The notes below the pieces were generated by a model that was not told the origin of the DNA, searched no databases, and saw only the letters and a list, made by a program, of their open reading frames with translations. 64,000 nt of DNA. Source: Deltaproteobacteria bacterium (lineage in GTDB: Bacteria; Myxococcota_A; UBA9042; PHBI01). A program made the position numbers and the translations under genes. The stretch covers positions 1,798,001 to 1,862,000 of the forward strand of contig JACKFA010000001.1 of the NCBI GenBank assembly GCA_020632715.1, written 5' to 3'. This document shows, piece after piece, positions 1-7,968 of the stretch. Within the stretch, counting starts at the first letter, position 1; each line of letters starts with the position of its first letter.

Positions 1-193
1 CTGGCTCGGTCGTCGTCCCCACGTTCGTGGTGTGGCGATGAACCCGGTCGACCACCCGCACGGTGGTGGCGAGGGGCGCACGTCGGGTGGTCGTCACCCG
101 GTGACCCCGTGGGGCAAGCCCACGAAGGGTAAGAAGACCCGTAACAACAAGGCGACGGACCGCTTCATCGTCCGCCGCCGTAACAAGAAGTAG
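1..193 (+). CDS. rplB: 50S ribosomal protein L2, C-terminal part (5' end outside window)
   Basis: Only the last 63 codons are present; the reading frame is open from base 2 and stops at 191-193. The fragment holds the NPVDHPHGGGEGR stretch typical of L2, whose His belongs to the peptidyl-transferase-centre contact region, and the usual basic tail ending RRRNKK. L2 binds 23S rRNA and is needed for subunit association. It is followed 12 bases later by rpsS, as in the standard S10 operon order (rplB-rpsS-rplV-rpsC), so the window opens inside that operon. Confidence 0.97.
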   Translation, partial: WLGRRPHVRGVAMNPVDHPHGGGEGRTSGGRHPVTPWGKPTKGKKTRNNKATDRFIVRRRNKK

Positions 194-205
194 CGAGGTC
201 CCGCC

Positions 206-484
206 GTGCCGCGCTCAATCAAGAAAGGTCCGTTCGTCGATCACCACCTCCTCACGAAGGTGGACGACAACGCCAAGACCGGAAACAAGAAGGTTCTCAA
301 GACCTGGAGCCGTCGCTCGACCATCATCCCCGAGATGGTGGGTATGACCTTCGCGGTCCACAACGGGCGTAAGTTCCTGCCGGTCTTCGTGACCGAGAAC
401 ATGGTCGGGCACAAGCTCGGCGAGTTCTCGCCCACGCGCACCTTCTACGGACACTCTGCCGACAAGAAGGCGCGCCGGAAGTAG
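206..484 (+). CDS. rpsS: 30S ribosomal protein S19
   Basis: 92 residues, the normal S19 length, starting at a GTG with a GAGG Shine-Dalgarno about ten bases upstream. Visible family signatures are RSIKKGPFVDHHLL at the N-terminus, WSRRSTIIPEMVG in the middle and the NGRKFLPVFV and GHKLGEFSPTRTF blocks. S19 sits in the head of the small subunit and contacts S13 and the A-site region. It lies between rplB and rplV in the S10 operon. Confidence 0.98.
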   Translation: MPRSIKKGPFVDHHLLTKVDDNAKTGNKKVLKTWSRRSTIIPEMVGMTFAVHNGRKFLPVFVTENMVGHKLGEFSPTRTFYGHSADKKARRK

Positions 485-541
485 CCGCACGCGACGCTGC
501 GTGCGCGACTGCCGGAGCGCCCGGATCTCGGGAGCCATCAG

Positions 542-883
542 GTGGAAGCCAAAGCGACACTCATGTACACGCGGACCGCCGCGCGCAAGATGCGCGTGGT
601 GCTGAACGCGATCCGCGAGACGGCTGACGCCGAGATCGCGCTCTCCAAGCTGAAGTTCGAGGACAAGAGGGCTGCGAAGCTCATCTACAAGCTCCTCGCG
701 TCGGCGGTGGCGAACGCGGGCGTCAAGTTCGGCGTCACCGACCCGAGCCGCCTCTACGTCAAGGAGGCCTACGCGAACGTGGGCCCGACGCTGCGCCGGT
801 TCCGGCCGCGTGCCCAAGGGCGCGCCACACGCATCAACAAGCGCACCAGCCACATCACCGTGGTCGTCGCCGAGCGCGATTAG
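542..883 (+). CDS. rplV: 50S ribosomal protein L22
   Basis: 113 residues with a GTG start. The N-terminal helix region (TRTAARKMRVVLNAIR) and the conserved C-terminal RPRAQGRATRINKRTSHITVVV block are clear. The latter follows the beta-hairpin that reaches into the nascent-peptide exit tunnel and is the usual place of macrolide-resistance changes. It is preceded by a 57-base spacer after rpsS and followed 11 bases later by rpsC, consistent with co-transcription in the S10 operon. Confidence 0.98.
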   Translation: MEAKATLMYTRTAARKMRVVLNAIRETADAEIALSKLKFEDKRAAKLIYKLLASAVANAGVKFGVTDPSRLYVKEAYANVGPTLRRFRPRAQGRATRINKRTSHITVVVAERD

Positions 884-894
884 GGAGAGCGAAC

Positions 895-1539
895 GTGGGT
901 CAGAAAGTCCATCCGATAGGCTTCCGCCTCGGCACCACCAAGACCTGGAGCTCGAAGTGGTACGCTGAGAAGAACTACGCCAAGTGGCTCTACGAGGATC
1001 TGAAGATCCGCGAGGAGATCAAGGCGAAGATGGGCCACGCCGGCGTGAGCAAGGTGGAGATCGAGCGCTCGACCACGAAGTGCACGATCAACGTCCACAC
1101 CGCGCGGCCGGGCATCATCATCGGGAAGAAGGGCCAGGGGGCGGAGCTCCTGAAGGCCCAGATCCAGAAGATGACGGACTCGAAGGTCTACCTGAACATC
1201 CACGAGGTTCGGAAGGCCGAAACCGACGCGCAGCTGGTCGCCGAGAACGTCGCGACCCAGCTCGAGCGTCGCGTGAGCTTCCGCCGCGCGATGAAGAAGG
1301 CCGTGCAGACCTGCATGAAGTTCGGGGCCAAGGGCATCCGTCTCAACGCCTCCGGGCGTCTGGGCGGCGCCGAGATGTCCCGCCGTGAGTGGTACCGCGA
1401 AGGCCGCGTTCCGCTCCACACCCTCCGCGCCGACATCGACTACGGCTACGCCGTCGCGAAGACGACCTACGGGGTCATCGGCGTTCAGTGCTGGGTCTAC
1501 AAGGGAGACGTCCTCAAGGAGCGCCGCAAGCGCCGCTAG
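895..1539 (+). CDS. rpsC: 30S ribosomal protein S3
   Basis: 214 residues with a GTG start and GGGAGAG ribosome binding site. The opening GQKVHPIGFRLG is diagnostic of S3. A KH RNA-binding domain follows, with the GIIIGKKGQGAELLKAQI loop, and a C-terminal domain containing LGGAEMSRREWYREGRVPLHTLRADIDYG. S3 forms part of the mRNA entry channel with S4 and S5. Its place between rplV and rplP is standard. Confidence 0.98.
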   Translation: MGQKVHPIGFRLGTTKTWSSKWYAEKNYAKWLYEDLKIREEIKAKMGHAGVSKVEIERSTTKCTINVHTARPGIIIGKKGQGAELLKAQIQKMTDSKVYLNIHEVRKAETDAQLVAENVATQLERRVSFRRAMKKAVQTCMKFGAKGIRLNASGRLGGAEMSRREWYREGRVPLHTLRADIDYGYAVAKTTYGVIGVQCWVYKGDVLKERRKRR

Positions 1540-1569
1540 GCGCCGCGCGGCTGATAGGGAGCCAGGACG

Positions 1570-1989
1570 ATGCTCGCACCGAAGAGAACAAAATTCCGCA
1601 AGGCCATGAAGGGCCGCTGCCGCGGGCTCGCGCAGCGGGGCGCCGAGGTCTCCTTCGGGGACTTCGCGCTTCAGGCCACGACCGGTGGGTGGATGACGGC
1701 GCGCCAGATCGAGGCGGGTCGTATCGCGATGACCCGCCACGTCAAGCGCCGCGGCCAGGTCTGGATCCGGATCTTCCCGGACAAGCCGATCACGAAGAAG
1801 CCTGCCGAGACCCGAATGGGTAAGGGCAAGGGCTCGCCGGAGCTGTGGGTCGCCGTCGTGCGCCCGGGCCGCGTGCTCTACGAGATGCGCGGCGTCGAGG
1901 AGCCGATCGCCCGCGAGGCGTTCCGGCTGGCCGCGATGAAGCTCCCGCTCAAGACGCGCTTCCTGCGCCGCGACGAGGTGACGGCATGA
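1570..1989 (+). CDS. rplP: 50S ribosomal protein L16
   Basis: 139 residues, normal for L16, ATG start. The KGRCRGLAQRGAEVSFGDFA segment and the PAETRMGKGKGSPE loop match the family; that loop region contains the Arg that is hydroxylated in some bacteria and reaches toward the peptidyl-transferase centre. The stop codon overlaps the start of rpmC in an ATGA arrangement, implying translational coupling of L16 and L29. Confidence 0.98.
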   Translation: MLAPKRTKFRKAMKGRCRGLAQRGAEVSFGDFALQATTGGWMTARQIEAGRIAMTRHVKRRGQVWIRIFPDKPITKKPAETRMGKGKGSPELWVAVVRPGRVLYEMRGVEEPIAREAFRLAAMKLPLKTRFLRRDEVTA

Positions 1990-2189
1990 AGGCCGAAGAG
2001 CTCAAGAGCCTCGGGGTCGAGGACCTCGCGGCGAAGGTGAAGACGCTCGAGGAGGACCTCTTCCGGGTCCGCTTCCAGCACGCGACGGCGCAGCTGTCGG
2101 ACACCTCCAAGATCGGGAAGGCGAAGCGCGACCTCGCGCGGGCCAAGACTATCCTCGCCGAGCGTCAGCGCGACGCCGCCGCGAGCTGA
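1986..2189 (+). CDS. rpmC: 50S ribosomal protein L29
   Basis: 67 residues. I chose the ATG at 1986 because it overlaps the rplP stop (ATGA) and gives the expected L29 opening MKAEELKSLGVEDLAAKV. The protein is two long helices, with the LFRVRFQHATAQLSDTSKI stretch and the ARAKTILAERQ tail typical of L29. L29 lies at the exit of the peptide tunnel near L23 and helps dock SRP and trigger factor. A longer in-frame opening upstream runs inside rplP and is not supported. Confidence 0.96.
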   Translation: MKAEELKSLGVEDLAAKVKTLEEDLFRVRFQHATAQLSDTSKIGKAKRDLARAKTILAERQRDAAAS

Positions 2190-2208
2190 GAAGGACGAGG
2201 GCCAGAAC

Positions 2209-2466
2209 ATGTCCGACCAAGCGAACAAGAAGACCCTCATCGGCCTCGTCGCCAGCGACAAGATGTCCAAGACCATCGTGGTCGAGGTCACGCGGCGCAT
2301 GATGCACCCGATCTACAAGAAGTACATCAACCGCCGGAGCCGCTACAAGGCTCACGACGAGACCAACGAGTGCCACGTCGGCGACCGGGTCCTCATCGAG
2401 GAGTGCCGTCCGCTTTCGCGCCAGAAGCGCTGGCGGGTCAAGCAGATCCTCGACCGGGCTGTCTGA
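2209..2466 (+). CDS. rpsQ: 30S ribosomal protein S17
   Basis: 85 residues starting at ATG behind a GGACGAGG ribosome binding site. The OB-fold core is recognisable from TLIGLVASDKMSKTIVVEV, the YKKYINRRSRYKAHDE block and the HVGDRVLIEECRPLS segment. S17 is a primary 16S rRNA binder. It follows rpmC by 19 bases, the usual S10-operon order L29-S17. Confidence 0.98.
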   Translation: MSDQANKKTLIGLVASDKMSKTIVVEVTRRMMHPIYKKYINRRSRYKAHDETNECHVGDRVLIEECRPLSRQKRWRVKQILDRAV

Positions 2467-2504
2467 TCTCAGTCTAGGCCCGTGGGCGATAAGGAGTCGG
2501 TCAG

Positions 2505-2873
2505 ATGATTCAGATGCAGTCGTTCCTGATGGCCGCAGACAATTCCGGCGCGAAGAGTCTGCAGTGCATCAAGGTCCTCGGCGGGTCCAAGCGGAAGTAC
2601 GCCTCGATCGGCGACATCATCGTGGTGTCGGTGAAGGAGGCGCTGCCGAAGGCCAAGGTCAAGAAGAAGGACGTGATGAAGGCGGTGATCGTCCGCACGA
2701 AGAAGGAGATCGCGCGCCCGGATGGCTCGCGGATCCGCTTCGACGAGAACGCGGCCGTCCTCATCAACAACGCTGGCGAGCCCGTCGGGACGCGTATCTT
2801 CGGGCCGGTTGCGCGCGAGCTCCGCGCCAAGCGGTTCATGAAGATCGTGTCGCTGGCGCCGGAAGTGCTCTAG
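2505..2873 (+). CDS. rplN: 50S ribosomal protein L14
   Basis: 122 residues, exactly the common L14 length. It opens MIQMQSFLMAADNSGAKSLQCIKVLGGSKRKYASIGD, which is diagnostic, and ends with the RFMKIVSLAPEVL tail. A GGAG ribosome binding site precedes the ATG. L14 binds 23S rRNA, forms an intersubunit bridge and is the site where the silencing factor RsfS docks. It is followed by rplX after only five bases. Confidence 0.98.
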   Translation: MIQMQSFLMAADNSGAKSLQCIKVLGGSKRKYASIGDIIVVSVKEALPKAKVKKKDVMKAVIVRTKKEIARPDGSRIRFDENAAVLINNAGEPVGTRIFGPVARELRAKRFMKIVSLAPEVL

Positions 2874-2878
2874 GAGCC

Positions 2879-3196
2879 ATGGGCATGAAGCGCATCAAGA
2901 AAGGCGACTCCGTTCGCGTGCTGGCCGGCAAAGAGCGCGGCAAAGAGGGCAAGGTCCTCGGCTTCTCGCATGACGGGAAGCGCGCGATTGTCGAACACCT
3001 CAACATGATCAAGCGGCACACCCGCCCGACGCAGTCGAACCAGGCTGGCGGCATCATCGAGCGGGAGGCGGGCATCGAGCTCTCGAACCTCCAGCCGCTG
3101 ACGCCTTCCGGCAAGCCGACCCGCGTCAGCTTCGTCGTCAACGACGAGGGCAAGAAGGTCCGCTACAGCAAGAAGTACGACGAGTACCTCGACTAG
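2879..3196 (+). CDS. rplX: 50S ribosomal protein L24
   Basis: 105 residues. I chose the ATG at 2879, five bases after the rplN stop, which gives MGMKRIKKGDSVRV; an ATG at 2885 is also possible. The KOW motif DSVRVLAGKERGKEGKVLGF occupies residues about 10-30 and the downstream HTRPTQSNQAGGIIEREAG segment matches L24. L24 is an assembly initiator of the large subunit. A longer open frame upstream overlaps rplN and is rejected. Confidence 0.97.
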   Translation: MGMKRIKKGDSVRVLAGKERGKEGKVLGFSHDGKRAIVEHLNMIKRHTRPTQSNQAGGIIEREAGIELSNLQPLTPSGKPTRVSFVVNDEGKKVRYSKKYDEYLD

Positions 3197-3210
3197 TTGG
3201 AGAGGGACCC

Positions 3211-3750
3211 ATGTCTCGCCTTGGTGACATCTACCAGAACGAAATCATCGCGGCCATGAAGGCTGACTTTGGCTACGGCAACCTCATGAAGGTGCCGAAG
3301 CTGACCAAGGTCACGGTCAACATGGGCCTCGGTGAGGCGATCCGGAACCCGAAGATCGTCGACTCGTCCCTCGAGGAGCTCGGCAAGATCACGGGCCAGA
3401 AGCCGGTCATCACCCGCGCGCGGAAGTCCATCGCGACTTTCAAGCTGCGCGAGGGGATGCCGATCGGCGTCTCGGTCACGCTCCGCCGCGAGCGGATGTT
3501 CGAGTTCATCGACCGCCTCATCAATATCGCGCTCCCGCGCGTGCGCGACTTCCGCGGCGTCTCGCCGAAGGGCTTCGACGGACGCGGGAACTACACCCTG
3601 GGCATCCGTGAGCAGATCGTCTTCCCCGAGATCGACTACGACAAGGTCGACAAGGTGAAGGGCATGAACATCACGTTCGTGACGACCGCGCAGACGGATG
3701 ACGAGGCGCGCCGGCTCCTTACCTACTTTGGGATGCCGTTCCGCAAGTAG
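3211..3750 (+). CDS. rplE: 50S ribosomal protein L5
   Basis: 179 residues, normal for L5, with a GGAGAGG ribosome binding site. The blocks KVTVNMGLGEAIRN, TGQKPVITRARKSIATFKLREGMPIG, RVRDFRGVSPKGFDGRGNY and the TDDEARRLLTYFGMPFRK tail are all present. L5 binds 5S rRNA and contacts S13 in bridge B1b. The next gene is rpsH after 33 bases; rpsN (S14), which normally sits here, is absent. Confidence 0.98.
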   Translation: MSRLGDIYQNEIIAAMKADFGYGNLMKVPKLTKVTVNMGLGEAIRNPKIVDSSLEELGKITGQKPVITRARKSIATFKLREGMPIGVSVTLRRERMFEFIDRLINIALPRVRDFRGVSPKGFDGRGNYTLGIREQIVFPEIDYDKVDKVKGMNITFVTTAQTDDEARRLLTYFGMPFRK

Positions 3751-3783
3751 TAGCGGGCCGACGAGCTTTTCGGAGTAACGCAC

Positions 3784-4182
3784 ATGACGATGACCGATCC
3801 ACTCGCCGATCTCCTGACGCGCATTCGCAACGCCCAGCAGGCCGGCCATCCCACCATGACCGTGACCGCGTCGAAGACCAAGGCCGGGATCTGCGAGATC
3901 CTGAAGTCCGAGGGCTACATCGCGGACTGGAAGCAGGTCGCCGGTACGCCGCGCGACATGCTCGAGGTCGCGCTGCGGTACGACCGCGCGGGCCACGGCG
4001 CCATCCGCGAGATCAAGCGTGTCAGCACGCCGGGTCGCCGGAAGTACGTGAACGTCAAAGAGATCCCGTTTGTGAAGAGCGGGCTCGGCATTGCCATCGT
4101 GAGCACGTCCAAGGGGCTCCTCGCCGACCATGTCGCGCGCAAGGAGAACGTCGGGGGCGAGCTCATCTGCACGGTCTGGTAG
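3784..4182 (+). CDS. rpsH: 30S ribosomal protein S8
   Basis: 132 residues; GGAG ribosome binding site upstream of the ATG. The start MTDPLADLLTRIRNAQ and the C-terminal GLGIAIVSTSKGLLADHVARKENVGGELICTVW are typical of S8, including the STSKG turn that binds helix 21 of 16S rRNA. In enteric bacteria S8 is the translational repressor of the spc operon; the sequence does not show whether that holds here. Confidence 0.98.
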   Translation: MTMTDPLADLLTRIRNAQQAGHPTMTVTASKTKAGICEILKSEGYIADWKQVAGTPRDMLEVALRYDRAGHGAIREIKRVSTPGRRKYVNVKEIPFVKSGLGIAIVSTSKGLLADHVARKENVGGELICTVW

Positions 4183-4226
4183 GACCGTTCGGGCGAGTTC
4201 ACCTCGATTTCAAGGAGACAGCGAAC

Positions 4227-4760
4227 ATGTCACGCATCGGAAAGCTCCCGGTCGTCATCCCCGCGAAGGTGAAGGTGGCGATCAATGGGCTGCACGTGAA
4301 GGTCGAGGGCCCCCTCGGCACGGTGGAGCGCACGCTGAAGGGCGTGAACCTCGCTGCCGACGCTCAGGCGATCACGGTCAGCCCGCGCGACAACAGCCGG
4401 ACGAGCCGGGCTCTCTGGGGCCTGAGCCGCACCCTCGTCCAGAACATGGTCACGGGCGTCTCGACCGGGTTCGAGCGCGTGCTCGAGATCAACGGCGTCG
4501 GTTACCGCGCCGAGGTCAAGGGCGAGGAGCTCGTGCTCACGCTCGGCAAGAGCCACCCCGTCATCTTCCCGCTGCCGACCGGCGTGAAGGCCGAGGTCGA
4601 GAAGCAGACGGTGGTCAAGCTCAAGGGCGTCGACAAGGAAGTCCTGGGGCAGGCCGCCGCGAAGGTGCGCTCGTTCCGCCCGCCCGAGCCCTACAAGGGC
4701 AAGGGTGTGAAGTACAAGGAAGAGACGATCCGCCGCAAGGCCGGTAAGGCCGCGAAGTAG
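4227..4760 (+). CDS. rplF: 50S ribosomal protein L6
   Basis: 177 residues with an AAGGAGA ribosome binding site. It starts MSRIGKLPVVIPAKVKV, shows the SRALWGLSRTLVQNMVTGVSTGFERVLEINGVGYRAEV core and ends with the RSFRPPEPYKGKGVKYKEE block, all standard for L6. L6 lies near the GTPase-associated centre. Neighbours rpsH and rplR are in the usual spc order. Confidence 0.98.
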   Translation: MSRIGKLPVVIPAKVKVAINGLHVKVEGPLGTVERTLKGVNLAADAQAITVSPRDNSRTSRALWGLSRTLVQNMVTGVSTGFERVLEINGVGYRAEVKGEELVLTLGKSHPVIFPLPTGVKAEVEKQTVVKLKGVDKEVLGQAAAKVRSFRPPEPYKGKGVKYKEETIRRKAGKAAK

Positions 4761-4772
4761 TAGGGGGATGTC

Positions 4773-5141
4773 ATGAAGTACAAGAATCCGAAAGAGGCGG
4801 CCCGGGTCCGCCGGAAGAAGGGCATCCGCAAGAAGGTGTTCGGCACCCCCGAGCGTCCGCGGCTCTCCGTCTACCGCTCCAACAAGCACATCTACGCCCA
4901 GGTCATCGACGACACGACGGGTCAGACCCTCGCGTCGGCGTCGACCCAGACGGGCGAGATCCGCGGGTCGCTGACCGACCTCAAGAAGGCCGACGCCTCG
5001 AAGAAGGTCGGTGAGCTCCTCGCCCAGCGCTGCAAGGCGAAGAACATCGAGCAGGTGGTCTTCGACCGCAACGGGTTCATCTACACAGGGCGCGTCGCGG
5101 CTGTCGCCGATGGCGCCCGCGAAGCCGGCCTCCAGTTCTAA
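4773..5141 (+). CDS. rplR: 50S ribosomal protein L18
   Basis: 122 residues. The basic N-terminus (ARVRRKKGIRKKVFGTPERPRLSVYRSNKHIYAQVIDD) and the tail FDRNGFIYTGRVAAVADGAREAGLQF are family signatures. L18 binds 5S rRNA with L5. It starts 12 bases after rplF and is followed 21 bases later by rpsE. Confidence 0.98.
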   Translation: MKYKNPKEAARVRRKKGIRKKVFGTPERPRLSVYRSNKHIYAQVIDDTTGQTLASASTQTGEIRGSLTDLKKADASKKVGELLAQRCKAKNIEQVVFDRNGFIYTGRVAAVADGAREAGLQF

Positions 5142-5162
5142 GCGCAATACGGGGATAGTTCC

Positions 5163-5702
5163 ATGAACTCTCGAGATCGAGATCGGCGCAACGACCGGCG
5201 CGAAGAAGAGTCCGGCCTCATCGACAAGGTCATCCACATCAACCGCGTGGCGAAGGTCGTTAAGGGCGGCCGTCGCTTCAGCTTCTCGGCGCTCGTCGTC
5301 GTGGGTGATGGGGAAGGCAACGTCGGCGCGGCGCTCGGCAAGGCCAACGAGGTCCCCGAGGCGATCCGGAAGGGCAAGGAGCAGGCGATTCGCTCCATGT
5401 TCCGCATCCCGCTCGTCCACGGCACCATCCCGCACGAGGTGCTCGGGCACTTCGGCGCCGGGCGAGTGCTGCTGAAGCCGGCTTCGGCCGGTACGGGCGT
5501 CATCGCTGGCGGCGCCGTTCGCGCCCTCTGCGAGGCGGCCGGCATCCACAACATCCTGACGAAGTGCATCGGCTCGAGCAACCCGCACAACGTCGTGCAC
5601 GCGACCGTCTCGGCCCTCCAGGAGCTGGAAGGCGCCGAGCAGTTCGCGTCGCGTCGCGGGATCGCCCTCGAGGACATGCAGCAGCGCCACGCGGCGAAGT
5701 GA
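5163..5702 (+). CDS. rpsE: 30S ribosomal protein S5
   Basis: 179 residues. After a charged N-terminal extension come the double-stranded-RNA-binding-like domain (VIHINRVAKVVKGGRRFSFSALVVVGD) and the C-terminal fold with HEVLGHFGAGRVLLKPASAGTGVIAGGAVRALCEAAGI. S5 shapes the mRNA entry channel and translational accuracy; spectinomycin contacts the loop near the first domain. It sits between rplR and rpmD as expected. Confidence 0.98.
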   Translation: MNSRDRDRRNDRREEESGLIDKVIHINRVAKVVKGGRRFSFSALVVVGDGEGNVGAALGKANEVPEAIRKGKEQAIRSMFRIPLVHGTIPHEVLGHFGAGRVLLKPASAGTGVIAGGAVRALCEAAGIHNILTKCIGSSNPHNVVHATVSALQELEGAEQFASRRGIALEDMQQRHAAK

Positions 5703-5712
5703 GGCGAGGGTC

Positions 5713-5892
5713 ATGCCCAAGACGTTCGAAGTGAAGCTCGTGCGGAGCGCGATCAAGGCGAACAAGGCGCAGAGCGCCGTGCTCGCCGGTCTGAACCTGC
5801 GCCGCATCAACACCGTCCGGGAGCTCCCGGACACGCCGGCCATCCGCGGGATGGTGCGCAAGGTCGCGCACCTTCTCGAGGTGAAGGGCTAG
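5713..5892 (+). CDS. rpmD: 50S ribosomal protein L30
   Basis: 59 residues, read directly from 5713: it starts MPKTFEVKLVRSAIK, continues with the LNLRRINTVRELPDTPAIRGMV block and ends LLEVKG before a TAG. Length and pattern are those of bacterial L30. A GCGAGGG ribosome binding site lies just upstream, ten bases after the rpsE stop. The gene fills the expected place between rpsE and rplO. Confidence 0.95.
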   Translation: MPKTFEVKLVRSAIKANKAQSAVLAGLNLRRINTVRELPDTPAIRGMVRKVAHLLEVKG

Positions 5893-5964
5893 CCCGATCC
5901 TGTTTCGACGACGCACCGGCCGGAGCGCGCACGCGCGTCGGCTGGTCCGAAGGTGGTTTTGGTC

Positions 5965-6414
5965 ATGAACGAGCTCAGCAACCTCCGCCCCGTCGAGGGC
6001 TCCCGTAAGGCTCGCAAGCGCGTCGGTCGCGGCATCGGCTCGGGGACCGGCAAGACGGCGGGTCGCGGCCAGAAGGGTCAGAAGGCCCGCGCCGCGTCGA
6101 AGAAGAAGGTGGGCTTCGAGGGTGGTCAGATGCCGATCTACCGGCGTCTCCCGGCCCGCGGCTTCCGCCCCTTCGACAAGACCGAGTGGTCGATCGTCAA
6201 CATCGTGGACCTCAACGAGTTCGACGCGGGGACGGCGGTGACGCCGGAGCTCCTCGCCGAGTGGGGCTTCATCCGCAAGCCCACCGACCTCGTGAAGATC
6301 CTCGGCGATGGCGAGCTCACGAAGTCGCTGTCGGTGCGCGCCCACAAGTTCTCGAAGACCGCCGAGGGCAAGATCACGGCCCAGGGCGGGAGCGTCGAGG
6401 TGATCGGTGGCTAG
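5965..6414 (+). CDS. rplO: 50S ribosomal protein L15
   Basis: 149 residues from the ATG at 5965, chosen because MNELSNLRPVEGSRKARKRVGRG is the typical L15 opening and a GAAGGTGG ribosome binding site stands before it; a GTG at 5953 would add four residues. The Gly/Lys-rich N-terminal loop (GSGTGKTAGRGQKGQKARAASKKKVGFEGGQMPIYRRLP) penetrates the 23S rRNA core. The 3' end overlaps secY by eight bases. Confidence 0.97.
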   Translation: MNELSNLRPVEGSRKARKRVGRGIGSGTGKTAGRGQKGQKARAASKKKVGFEGGQMPIYRRLPARGFRPFDKTEWSIVNIVDLNEFDAGTAVTPELLAEWGFIRKPTDLVKILGDGELTKSLSVRAHKFSKTAEGKITAQGGSVEVIGG

Positions 6415-7741
6415 CAGCATGCTCAACCTCGGCAAGGTGGCGGAGATCCGTAAGCGGCTCCTCTTCACCTTGCTGATGCTCGCGATCTACCGGGTCGGCA
6501 TCTTCATCGCCGTCCCGGGTGTGAACCGCGACGCGTTCAACCAGTTCATGAGCCAGGACGGCGGGGGTCTCCTCGGGCTGTTCTCCATGTTCTCGGGCGG
6601 CGCGCTGCAGCAGCTCTCCATCTTCGCCCTCGGCGTGATGCCGTATATCTCGTCCAGCATCATCATCCAGCTCCTGACCGTCGTCGTCCCGGCGCTCGAG
6701 CGGCTCAAGAAGGAAGGCGATCAGGGCCAGAAGAAGATCAACCAGTACACCCGCTACGGCACGATCATCCTCGCGGTGATCCAGGGCTTCGGTCTCGCGG
6801 TCTTCCTCGAGAGCGCGAGCAAGCAGGGCGGCGGTGCCCAGGGCGTCGTTCTCTTCTCTAGCTGGGGCTTCCGGCTCGTGACGGTGCTCACCCTGACGAC
6901 CGGCTCGATGCTCCTCATGTGGATGGGCGAGCAGATCACTGATCGCGGGATCGGCAACGGCATCTCGCTCATCATCTTCGCCGGCATCGTGGCGCACCTC
7001 ATCCCGTCCCTCATCCAGACGGCGAGCCTGTCCGACGTCGCTGGCGGCGAGCTCCAGACGCCGACGCTCATCGTCATCGCGCTCATCGTGGTCGGGGTGA
7101 TCGCAGCCATCGTGTTCTTCGAACGAGGACAACGACGGATCAGGGTGCAGTACGCCAAACGCGTCGTCGGGACGACCATGTATGGCGGCCAGAACACGTA
7201 CCTCCCGCTGAAGGTGAACACCGCGGGCGTCATCCCGCCGATCTTCGCGAGCTCGATCCTGCTCTTCCCGCAGATGCTCGCCGGGCTCTTCCCGAACTCG
7301 GGCATGGTGGAGTGGCTCCAGCAGAACCTGGTGCCGGGCAACACGCTCTACAACACCATCTATGTCTCGCTCATCGTGTTCTTCTGCTTCTTCTACACCG
7401 CGGTCGTCTTCAACCCGGTGGACGTGGCGGACAACCTGAAGCGCTCCGGCGGCTTCATCCCCGGCATCCGCGCCGGCAAGCGCACCGCCCAGGAGATCGA
7501 CCGCGTCCTGTCGCGGATCACGCTCGGTGGCGCGCTCTACATCTCGGCGGTCTGTGTGCTCCCGACCTTCTTGCAGTCGGAGTTCGGTGTGCCGTTCTAC
7601 TTCGGTGGCACGGCCCTCCTCATCGTGGTGGCGGTGGCCCTCGACACGGTGCAGCAGATCAACAGCCACCTGATCACCCACAACTACGAGGGCTTCAGCG
7701 GCCAGGGTGGGTCGCGAGCCCGCGCGCGGCGGCGCGCCTGA
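6407..7741 (+). CDS. secY: Protein translocase subunit SecY
   Basis: 444 residues with about ten hydrophobic segments: the central pore of the Sec translocon in the inner membrane. Visible signatures include the first segment region RKRLLFTLLMLAIYRVGIFIAVPGVN, the plug-side FSGGALQQLSIFALGVMPYISSSIIIQLL block, the GQNTYLPLKVNTAGVIPPIFA stretch and the cytosolic loop RSGGFIPGIRAGKRTAQEID that contacts SecA and the ribosome. I use the GTG at 6407, with a GAGG site, overlapping rplO; an ATG at 6419 is an alternative. adk and map, which often follow secY, are absent; rpmJ comes next. Confidence 0.98.
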   Translation: MASSMLNLGKVAEIRKRLLFTLLMLAIYRVGIFIAVPGVNRDAFNQFMSQDGGGLLGLFSMFSGGALQQLSIFALGVMPYISSSIIIQLLTVVVPALERLKKEGDQGQKKINQYTRYGTIILAVIQGFGLAVFLESASKQGGGAQGVVLFSSWGFRLVTVLTLTTGSMLLMWMGEQITDRGIGNGISLIIFAGIVAHLIPSLIQTASLSDVAGGELQTPTLIVIALIVVGVIAAIVFFERGQRRIRVQYAKRVVGTTMYGGQNTYLPLKVNTAGVIPPIFASSILLFPQMLAGLFPNSGMVEWLQQNLVPGNTLYNTIYVSLIVFFCFFYTAVVFNPVDVADNLKRSGGFIPGIRAGKRTAQEIDRVLSRITLGGALYISAVCVLPTFLQSEFGVPFYFGGTALLIVVAVALDTVQQINSHLITHNYEGFSGQGGSRARARRRA

Positions 7742-7748
7742 GCGAGCT

Positions 7749-7813
7749 CCCCATCGCTTTCTGATGGGGGTCGTCACCCGGACCTTGCGTGGGTCCGGGA
7801 GATCGGGTACTAA
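7749..7813 (+). promoter_or_regulatory. Two hairpins and a candidate promoter between secY and rpmJ
   Basis: The 107-base gap after secY holds two perfect inverted repeats: CCCCATC/GATGGGG (7749-7769) and CCCGGACC/GGTCCGGG (7777-7799). Within the second loop is TTGCGT (7785-7790), followed after 17 bases by TACTAA (7808-7813), a weak -35/-10 pair that could start the rpmJ-rpsM segment. The first hairpin could be an attenuator or weak terminator for the spc operon. All of this is pattern reading without transcript data. Confidence 0.4.
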
Positions 7814-7848
7814 GCCCCGCCGCCGCGTCGGCGAAGAGGAGAGAGACC

Positions 7849-7962
7849 ATGAAGGTCCGCGCTTCGGTCAAGAAGATGTGTGAGAAGTGCAAGGTCATCA
7901 AGCGGCGGGGCGTGATCCGCGTCATCTGCGAGAACCCGCGCCACAAGCAGCGTCAAGGATAG
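7849..7962 (+). CDS. rpmJ: 50S ribosomal protein L36
   Basis: 37 residues, starting MKVRASVKKMCEKCKVIKRRG and ending NPRHKQRQG. The zinc ligands C11, C14, C27 and H32 are intact, so this is the zinc-binding (C+) form of L36. A strong AGGAGAGAG site precedes the ATG. The gene sits six bases before rpsM, the usual bacterial order rpmJ-rpsM-rpsK. infA, often just upstream, is not in the 107-base gap after secY. Confidence 0.96.
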   Translation: MKVRASVKKMCEKCKVIKRRGVIRVICENPRHKQRQG

Positions 7963-7968
7963 CAAGTC

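Noticed and set aside
7742..7848. infA hidden between secY and rpmJ
   Set aside because: The gap is 107 bases, too short for IF-1 (about 72 codons), and no suitable frame is open.
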